NCBI GenBank assembly: GCA_021200775.1
Contig: JAJQGB010000017.1
Location: forward strand, 79,762-143,761
DNA: 64,000 bases
Reading direction: 5' to 3'
Source: Oscillospiraceae bacterium
GTDB lineage: Bacteria; Bacillota; Clostridia; Oscillospirales; Ruminococcaceae
This document shows, piece after piece, positions 57,236-64,000 of the stretch. Numbering within the stretch: the stretch's first letter is position 1; every line of letters starts with the position of its first letter. A program made the position numbers and the translations under genes. Under the pieces are notes generated by a model that was given only the letters and a program-made list of their open reading frames with translations, was not told the DNA's origin and ran no database searches.

Positions 57236-58258
57236 ATGATTAATCAAGACCTTCAGGACATTGAAAGACGGGCGAAAGAGGAGCTCGAAAAGGACCAGAG
57301 TGCCGCTGAGCTTGAAAACCTCCGTGTCAGATTTTTAGGTAAGAAAGGCGAACTCACCGCAATTTTAAAGCAGATGTCGACTCTTCCTCCGGAGGAAAGA
57401 CCGGTCGTCGGACAGCTTGCAAACAGAATCAGAGCCAACATCGAGCAGGCTATCTCGGCAAGAGGTGCCGAAATCCTGGCAATCTCCGCCGCAAAGAAGC
57501 TCCACGATGAAAAGCTCGACGTAACTCTTCCCGGACATCATCACGACATCGGAAATCTCCACCCCATCAACTCAGTTTTGCATGAAGTTGAGGAGATATT
57601 CTTAGGCATGGGATTTTCTATCGCCGAAGGTCCCGAGGTCGAGTATGACTACTATAACTTCGAGGCTCTTAACCTTCCGCCGGATCATCCCGCAAGAGAC
57701 ACTCAGGACACCTTCTATATCTCCGACAAAGTTCTTTTGAGAACCCAGACCTCCGCAATCCAGATTCGTGTCATGGAAAACCACAAGCCCCCGATAAGGG
57801 TTATCGCTTCCGGAAGAGTTTATCGCTCCGACGCTGTCGACGCAACTCACTCCCCGATATTCAATCAGGTTGAAGCGCTTGTAGTCGACAAGGGAATCAC
57901 GATGGGAGACCTCATCGGAACTCTCGAGCTTCTCATGAAGAGACTTTACGGCGAGGATGCAAAGATAAGACTCAGACCGCATCACTTCCCGTTCACCGAG
58001 CCGTCGGCAGAAGTAGACATCCAGTGCTTCAACTGCGGCGGCAAGGGCTGCAGCATGTGCAAGGGCGAAGGCTATGTAGAGCTCCTGGGCGCCGGAATGG
58101 TTCACCCGAAGGTGCTTGAAACCTGCGGAATCGACTCCACCGTTTACTCCGGCTTTGCTTTCGGCTTGGGACTTGAAAGAATCGCAATGCGTAAATACGG
58201 AATCAACGACATGAGGCTTCTCTATGAGAATGACCTCAGGTTCCTTGAACAGTTCTGA
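57236..58258 (+). CDS. pheS: Phenylalanyl-tRNA synthetase alpha subunit
   Basis: TLPGHHHDIGNLHPINSVLHEVEEIFLGMGFSIAEGPEVE...; start at MINQDL. Confidence 0.95.
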   Translation: MINQDLQDIERRAKEELEKDQSAAELENLRVRFLGKKGELTAILKQMSTLPPEERPVVGQLANRIRANIEQAISARGAEILAISAAKKLHDEKLDVTLPGHHHDIGNLHPINSVLHEVEEIFLGMGFSIAEGPEVEYDYYNFEALNLPPDHPARDTQDTFYISDKVLLRTQTSAIQIRVMENHKPPIRVIASGRVYRSDAVDATHSPIFNQVEALVVDKGITMGDLIGTLELLMKRLYGEDAKIRLRPHHFPFTEPSAEVDIQCFNCGGKGCSMCKGEGYVELLGAGMVHPKVLETCGIDSTVYSGFAFGLGLERIAMRKYGINDMRLLYENDLRFLEQF

Positions 58259-58272
58259 GGGAGGGTAGGTTT

Positions 58273-60663
58273 ATGGATTTATCAATGAAATGGCTCCACG
58301 ATTATGTGGACGTAGACGAGCCGATAAAGAACTTCTGCTATGACATGACAATGACCGGTTCAAAGGTCGAAGGCTATGAAGAGGAAGGCTCGAAGATAAC
58401 AAATACCGTCGTCGGCAAAATCCTGTCAAAGGGCAAGCACGAAAATGCCGATGCACTCTTTGTATGCTCAGTTGACATTGGAAATGACGAGCCGGTGCAG
58501 ATTGTCACCAATGCAAAGAATGTAAAAGAAGGGGATTTAGTCCCCGTTGCGCTCGATGGCGCAAGCCTGCCTGAGGGCAAGATAAAGAAAGGCAAAATTC
58601 GTGGAGTTGAGAGCTACGGTATGTTCTGCGGCTTGGATACTCTCGGGCTCACCACCCACGACTTCCCCTATGCTGACCCGGAGGGAGTATTCGTTCTCGA
58701 AGAGGACTGCAAGCCGGGCGACGACATCCACACAGCTATCGGTCTTGACGATACAACCGTCGAGTTTGAAATCACCTCGAACCGTGCTGACTGCCTTTCC
58801 GTTTTAGGACTTGCAAGAGAAGCGGCGGCTACATTTAATAAGCCTTTCAACTATAAGTACCCCGAATACAAGGGCGTTGAGGACGACATCAACAAGTATC
58901 TCGACGTCAAGGTTGAGAATCAGGAGCTTTGCCACAGATATATCGGCGGCGTTGTAAAGAATATAAGAATCGCTCCGTCCCCGAGATGGCTTCGTGAGAG
59001 ACTTCGTGCAAGCGGAGTTCGTCCAATCAACAATCTTGTCGACATCACGAACTATGTCATGCTCGAATACGGTCAGCCGATGCACGCTTTCGATATAAAG
59101 TATCTTGAAGGCGGCAAAATCAGAGTCAGAAACGCCGTTTCCGGCGAGAGCATCACAACCCTTGACGGCGTTGTAAGAGAGCTCAGCCCTGAAATGCTCG
59201 TAATTGCTGACGAGAAGAAGCCTGTTGCCGTTGCCGGAGTCATGGGCGGCGAGTACAGCGGAATCATGGACGACACCGAAACCGTCGTCTTCGAGTCCGC
59301 CTGCTTCGACGGCGCTTCCGTCAGAAGAACCGCAAAGAAATTAGGTATGAGAACCGAATCATCCGCCAGATTTGAAAAGGGTCTTGACGCTCACGGCTGT
59401 ATGCCCGCAATTCTTAGGGCTTTTGAGCTCTGCGAGCTCCTTGACTGCGGCGACCCGATAAGAGGACTCATCGACTGCGACTATAACACTAAGCCTCAGT
59501 CAACAGTTCCATTCGACCCCGACTGGACAAACAAGTTCTTAGGCACCAACATCCCTGCCGAAGACATGATAAAGTATCTCGAAAAGCTCGAATTTGAAGT
59601 CAAGGACGGAATCATCTATGCTCCGTCGTTCAGAATCGACATCGAATCGAAGGCGGATATCGCCGAGGAAATCGCCAGATTCTATGGCTACAACAACATC
59701 GAGGGTACAATCCTCACCGGCGTTGCCGACGCCCAGAGAACCCCGAAGCAGAAGCTGGTAATAAACGTCGAGAACGCCTGCACGGCTCTCGGCTTCAACC
59801 AGATTAACACATTCGCTTTCATCTCCCCGAAGTATTACGACAAGATTATGCTTCCCGAAAAGTCGAAGCTCCGCAACTGCGTCGTAATCACCAATCCTCT
59901 TGGCGAAGACACTTCGGTTATGAGAACCACAATCATGCCGTCGATGTGCGAGACTCTTGCCCGCAACTACAACTACCGCAACCCGAAGGCGAAGCTCTTT
60001 GAAGTCGGAAACGAATACATCCCGACCGGAAATATTGACGAGCTCCCGAGCGAGCCGTTAAGACTTGCTCTCGGAATGTACGGTGACAACTGCGATTTCT
60101 ACGACATTAAGGGCGCTGTTGAAGACCTTATGTCGAGCCTGGGCTACGACAACTGCGAATATGCGGCTCCAGACGCTGACTGCATCTTCGACGAGGTTAC
60201 AGCTTTCCATCCCGGACGTGTTGCTGTCATGACCTATGAGGGAAAACAGCTTGCAATCTTGGGTGAGCTCCACCCGGCAGTTCTTCAGAATTACGGAATC
60301 GACACAAGAGCTTACTTCGCAAAAGTCAACATCACCGAGCTTCTTGAAACAGTAGCTCCCGAAAAGACCTATAAGCCGCTTCCGAAGTACCCGGCAATTT
60401 CAAGAGACATAGCTCTCGTTTGCGACGACGAAATCCCGGTTGCTACTCTTGAAAAGATGATATCGGAAGCTGTCGGCTTGAACTTAGAAAAGATTACCCT
60501 CTTCGACGTCTACAAGGGCAAGCAGATTGTGTCCGGCAAGAAGTCGGTTGCGTTCTCGATTGTCATGCGTTCGCACGACGGAACCCTTACCGACGAGCAG
60601 GCTGATGCCGCACTGAAGCGTGTCAGAAAAGCTCTTGCCACAATCGGCGCCGAAATCAGATAA
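58273..60663 (+). CDS. pheT: Phenylalanyl-tRNA synthetase beta subunit
   Basis: MDLSMKWLHDYVD...FEITSNRADCLSVLGLAREAAATF...NNLVDITNYVMLEYGQPMHAFD. Confidence 0.95.
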   Translation: MDLSMKWLHDYVDVDEPIKNFCYDMTMTGSKVEGYEEEGSKITNTVVGKILSKGKHENADALFVCSVDIGNDEPVQIVTNAKNVKEGDLVPVALDGASLPEGKIKKGKIRGVESYGMFCGLDTLGLTTHDFPYADPEGVFVLEEDCKPGDDIHTAIGLDDTTVEFEITSNRADCLSVLGLAREAAATFNKPFNYKYPEYKGVEDDINKYLDVKVENQELCHRYIGGVVKNIRIAPSPRWLRERLRASGVRPINNLVDITNYVMLEYGQPMHAFDIKYLEGGKIRVRNAVSGESITTLDGVVRELSPEMLVIADEKKPVAVAGVMGGEYSGIMDDTETVVFESACFDGASVRRTAKKLGMRTESSARFEKGLDAHGCMPAILRAFELCELLDCGDPIRGLIDCDYNTKPQSTVPFDPDWTNKFLGTNIPAEDMIKYLEKLEFEVKDGIIYAPSFRIDIESKADIAEEIARFYGYNNIEGTILTGVADAQRTPKQKLVINVENACTALGFNQINTFAFISPKYYDKIMLPEKSKLRNCVVITNPLGEDTSVMRTTIMPSMCETLARNYNYRNPKAKLFEVGNEYIPTGNIDELPSEPLRLALGMYGDNCDFYDIKGAVEDLMSSLGYDNCEYAAPDADCIFDEVTAFHPGRVAVMTYEGKQLAILGELHPAVLQNYGIDTRAYFAKVNITELLETVAPEKTYKPLPKYPAISRDIALVCDDEIPVATLEKMISEAVGLNLEKITLFDVYKGKQIVSGKKSVAFSIVMRSHDGTLTDEQADAALKRVRKALATIGAEIR

Positions 60664-60769
60664 TCGCAAAATTATTCGATTTAGCTCTTGCTATTTTAAT
60701 CACAAAGGGTTATAATAGAGGTATCGTTTAGTGGAGAACGAGGTAATCTTTAAAAAGGAGCTGACCCAC

Positions 60770-61015
60770 ATGCATGACCAGACTATGACATTCTCTGTGA
60801 AACAGGATCGTAAAGACGAGATTAAGAATACTCTCAACATCGTGTATGAGGCACTTCTTGAAAAAGGCTACAATCCCGTCAACCAGATTGTCGGTTACAT
60901 TCTTTCGGAAGACCCAACCTATATAACCACCTACAACAACGCAAGAAGTCTCATCCGTCACATCGACCGTGACGAGCTTTTGCAGGAAATGGTTAAGAGC
61001 TATCTCAATTCGTGA
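60770..61015 (+). CDS. ireB: IreB family regulatory phosphoprotein
   Basis: [83 protein letters not shown] before ATG 60770. Confidence 0.92.
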   Translation: MHDQTMTFSVKQDRKDEIKNTLNIVYEALLEKGYNPVNQIVGYILSEDPTYITTYNNARSLIRHIDRDELLQEMVKSYLNS

Positions 61016-61061
61016 GATTTAAATTTGCAGGTTCGTTGTTCATATTTTTCCTATGTGCAAG

Positions 61062-61096
61062 AAGAGCTGTACCAATCGGTGCGGCTCTTTTTGTAA
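61062..61096 (+). terminator. Intrinsic terminator
   Basis: AAGAGCTGTACCAATCGGTGCGGCTCTTTTT. Confidence 0.75.
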
Positions 61097-61227
61097 TCAT
61101 TCTGTAGTTGTATTTTTATGTCGGATTTTGTAGAATAGTAATAGAAGAAACTGCCGATTATATTTCGGCTGACGTGTGAGATATTATTTACGCGAGAAAT
61201 TCGCAATTTTATAAGGAGGGAATGATA

Positions 61228-62217
61228 ATGAAGAAAGCAAAATTAGTTGCACTCTTGACAGTCTGTGCACTTTTATTGGGACTTGCGACCGGTTGTGCCG
61301 AAATTACCGACGGCTACTACAGCGACGGCACCCAGGCGACGATTTCTGAAACCACTACAGCTCCGGAAGTAACCACTTCTGAAGCCACAACCACCGAAGT
61401 CACCACAACTGAGGCAGTAACTACAACAGAAGAAATCACCACAGTTCCCGAAGAGACTGAACCAACTGAATCAAGTGAGCTTGAAGAACTGGTTGAGCCG
61501 ATTTCGACTGAGCCTCAGTGGGACTACTCCACACTCTCGACTGAAGGAAGCGGCTACGGGCAGGGAGTCAGGTTTGACGACCTCAACCGCCCGAAGGGAG
61601 CCTTAAACTTCAACGAGGCATACTCCCAGTACAACGCCGAGGCGATTCAGGAGACTGAAGAGAAGACCATCATGCTGACGTTCGATGAGGGCTACGAAAA
61701 CGGCTACACCGCCGCAATTCTTGACACCCTTGCCGAAAAGGGCGTGAAAGCCATCTTCTTTGTCACCTATGACTACGTTTCGAGAAACCCGGAGCTGGTG
61801 CAAAGGATGATTGACGAAGGACACACCGTCGGTAGCCATTCCTGGCACCATTACTCGATGCCGGAGCTCACAGTGGAGGAGATGACCGAGGAAATCATGT
61901 ATCTTCACGACTACATGATTGAGAACTTCGGCATCCAGATGACTCTCTTCCGCCCGCCGAAGGGCGAGTACAGTGAACTGAGCCTTGCAGTGACAGCAGA
62001 TTTGGGCTACAAAACCGTCCTCTGGAGCTTCGCCTACGCCGACTGGGACACCGACGACCAGCCCGACCCGGAGGAATCGCTCCAGAAGCTCGTCGACCGA
62101 GCCCACCCCGGTGCCATCTATCTTCTCCACGCAGTATCCGAGACCAATACTGAGATATTGGGGGAGTTTATAGATGAAGTGATATCTGAGGGATATACTT
62201 TCGTATCTGGGAATTAG
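61228..62217 (+). CDS. PdaA-like polysaccharide deacetylase lipoprotein
   Basis: LLGLATGCAE lipobox; Thr/Glu-rich linker; IMLTFDEGYENGYTAAILDTL, GHTVGSHSWHHYSMPEL, FRPPKGEYS. Confidence 0.88.
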   Translation: MKKAKLVALLTVCALLLGLATGCAEITDGYYSDGTQATISETTTAPEVTTSEATTTEVTTTEAVTTTEEITTVPEETEPTESSELEELVEPISTEPQWDYSTLSTEGSGYGQGVRFDDLNRPKGALNFNEAYSQYNAEAIQETEEKTIMLTFDEGYENGYTAAILDTLAEKGVKAIFFVTYDYVSRNPELVQRMIDEGHTVGSHSWHHYSMPELTVEEMTEEIMYLHDYMIENFGIQMTLFRPPKGEYSELSLAVTADLGYKTVLWSFAYADWDTDDQPDPEESLQKLVDRAHPGAIYLLHAVSETNTEILGEFIDEVISEGYTFVSGN

Positions 62218-62428
62218 CAGTTCGCCTTCGGCGAACTGCGCGCCTCCCTTCGGTCGGCGCACCTCTCAGTCTCGCCTGCGGCGAGCCAGCTCCCCTTGAT
62301 AAGGGGAGCCTTTTTTTGCTCTCTCAAAAGCCTTGATAGAAGCAGTCATAGCCTCCCCTGAGAAGGGGACACTTCGCCTTCGGCGAAGTCGGTGGACGCA
62401 CCGAAGGTGCGGACGGAGGGGTTTCCGC
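62216..62428. repeat. Palindromic interspersed repeat, compound copy 7
   Basis: CACCTCTCAGTCTCGCCTGCGGCGAGCCAGCTCCCCTTGATAAGGGGAGCC ... GCCTCCCCTGAGAAGGGGACACTTCGCCTTCGGCGAAGTCGGTGG...GAGGGGTTTCC. Confidence 0.85.
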
Positions 62429-62435
62429 AGTGCAC

Positions 62436-62465
62436 AAAAAGCCCCACCATGCAGTGGGGCTTTCC
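62436..62465 (-). terminator. Terminator of the surface protein gene
   Basis: AAAAAGCCCCACcatgcaGTGGGGCTTT. Confidence 0.75.
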
Positions 62466-62538
62466 TATGCCTGAAATTACTTCTTCTTATTCGCAACCGC
62501 TGCCGCCAGTGCCATTGCCATTGGCAGGAGCGCCAGCG

Positions 62539-64000
62539 CTATGCCGGTGGTCGGGTTTGAATCGGGTTCGGGTCATCGACTTCGAGGTTTTCCGGCTCGT
62601 CGTCGGGTTCGGATTCTGTGTTCGTGTCCTCAACCGGTTCCTGAATCTCGACTGTCTCTTCGTAGGGGGCGATAGGCATCTCAGTTGCCAGGCTGAGGTT
62701 ACTGATTGCCGTGTTGATTGCTTCCGCATAGGCGTTGACTGTCGCCTGATTCAGGACGTTCAAGCCCCACTGTACCGAGTTAATCGCCGCCGTAACCGTG
62801 TCGAAGTTCGAGTAGTTGCTTGCATCCAAGCCGTTTGCCCGGGCGATTGCCAGATTGACCGCCGTATAGTCCGCCGAAATCACGAGCAAGCTTGTGCCGG
62901 TGGTGACGGAATCGGTGTAGGTTACGCCATTGAACTCAGCGGTTGCTGTTCTTGTGACGAGTCCCAAGTTGTTGACTGCCTTTATCGTGACATCCGAGCT
63001 GTCGATGGTTACTGTATGGTCGCAATCTGAGCAGGTGAGTGTAACACTCGCCGATTTGAGGTTATCAGCCCAGCTGAAGGTAGCCACATAGTTATGAGCA
63101 GAAGCCGTGAATGTCGCTGTGTAGGTGGTGTTTCCGGAGACTGGTTCTACAGCATTATCCCATCCGGCAAATGTGTATGAAGAGGTGTTATCCGAAGCCT
63201 TTGTCGGGGTTGAGCCGGAGTAGGAAACAGTTGTGCCTTCGAGAAGTCTCGAATCAACCTGAATCTCATTTCCGTCGCCGTCTACCCAGGTAACTGTGTA
63301 GGTTTGTACGGATGTAGAGTAAGTCATTCCATCGTGAATGAGTGTAACGGTGAACAAGCCGTCAACCTCGGTGATAGTCACTTCGTCGTCCGTAGTGCTG
63401 ACGTACTCAACCAATTCGCTACATGTATCGCAGGTGAGCGTCACTGTGCAGGAAGAGAAGTCGGGAGACCACTCATACGATTCAGTGTAGCTGTGCCCGG
63501 TAGCTTCAGTCTCATCAGCGGTGTAGCTGTCGCCACACTCCGTGCAGGTATAGGTTGTATATCCGCCCTCGGTGCAGGTCGGGGCAGTTACGACTGCTTC
63601 GTAGCTGTGTCCGGTTGCCGGAATTTCCTCTACATAAGTTTCTCTGCAGACCGTGCAAGTGTAGGTTATCGAGCCAGGTGTGTCACAAGTAGCGTTTATG
63701 TTGACCGTGCCTTCGTCCCAGGTGTGCCCGGTAGCTGAGCCTGCGTCTGTTATCACGAAAGTGTTGTAGTATGTCTGGTCGCTGATGTCATTGTAGTAAG
63801 TCGCTGTATAGGTTGTGAAACCGTTTGTGGTGCAAGTTGGATTGGAGTATTCGCTTTTGACTTCGTCGGCGTCTCCGTAATAAAGTACTGTGCCACAATA
63901 ATGACTACATAAGACCGTTACGGTTACATCTCCATAATCCCAATCAAAGTAGATACAATCTCCCTCAACATGGTGCCCGAGAGCTTCCGTCTCATCAGCA
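62539..64000 (-). CDS. Large repetitive surface protein (5' end off window) with InlB-B-like and FIVAR-like repeats
   Basis: Frame stays open from 64000 to the stop at 62539; repeated ATGHSY...YTCTECGDSYTADETEATGHSY, YTVTWVDGDGNEIQVDSRLLEGTTVSYSGSTPTKASDNTSSYTFAGWD. Confidence 0.8.
   Translation of the reverse strand, partial: ADETEALGHHVEGDCIYFDWDYGDVTVTVLCSHYCGTVLYYGDADEVKSEYSNPTCTTNGFTTYTATYYNDISDQTYYNTFVITDAGSATGHTWDEGTVNINATCDTPGSITYTCTVCRETYVEEIPATGHSYEAVVTAPTCTEGGYTTYTCTECGDSYTADETEATGHSYTESYEWSPDFSSCTVTLTCDTCSELVEYVSTTDDEVTITEVDGLFTVTLIHDGMTYSTSVQTYTVTWVDGDGNEIQVDSRLLEGTTVSYSGSTPTKASDNTSSYTFAGWDNAVEPVSGNTTYTATFTASAHNYVATFSWADNLKSASVTLTCSDCDHTVTIDSSDVTIKAVNNLGLVTRTATAEFNGVTYTDSVTTGTSLLVISADYTAVNLAIARANGLDASNYSNFDTVTAAINSVQWGLNVLNQATVNAYAEAINTAISNLSLATEMPIAPYEETVEIQEPVEDTNTESEPDDEPENLEVDDPNPIQTRPPA

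Overview
The window reads as a Clostridia/Oscillospiraceae-like (low-GC Firmicutes) chromosome segment: core genes plus a dense accessory region at about 37-54 kb. Core or near-core genes include copA/csoR, rsmE, tsaE-tsaB-rpiB, a P1B ATPase, pulA, rnpB RNA, tgt, T-box-pheS-pheT, ireB and a PdaA-like deacetylase. Accessory features include: (i) an integrative mobilizable element (~39.6-45.6 kb) with a large serine recombinase, a MobV relaxase, primase/helicase genes and a recognisable pMV158-type oriT; (ii) an unlisted type I toxin-antitoxin-like locus at 39.23-39.54 kb; (iii) the most interesting system, at 45.78-53.93 kb: an RRNPP-like HTH/TPR regulator, a divergent signal-peptide-bearing small peptide gene, two small secreted Cys-rich peptides each followed by a large FtsX-type permease, and one ATPase. 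The two Cys-rich peptide genes have matching promoters with a shared TTTGCAT-N3-ATGCAAA dyad 8 bp upstream of -35. Other points of note are two sigma/DUF4179 anti-sigma modules, a DUF3990/DUF3791-HTH pair, HepT/MntA, two AAA_14/DUF4143 ATPases with operator-like repeats, a family of palindromic interspersed repeats (one copy between the pheS T-box and its RBS), an internally deleted GT8 gene, and a surface protein whose C-terminal anchor is out of frame. All calls come from reading the sequence; no database search was run.
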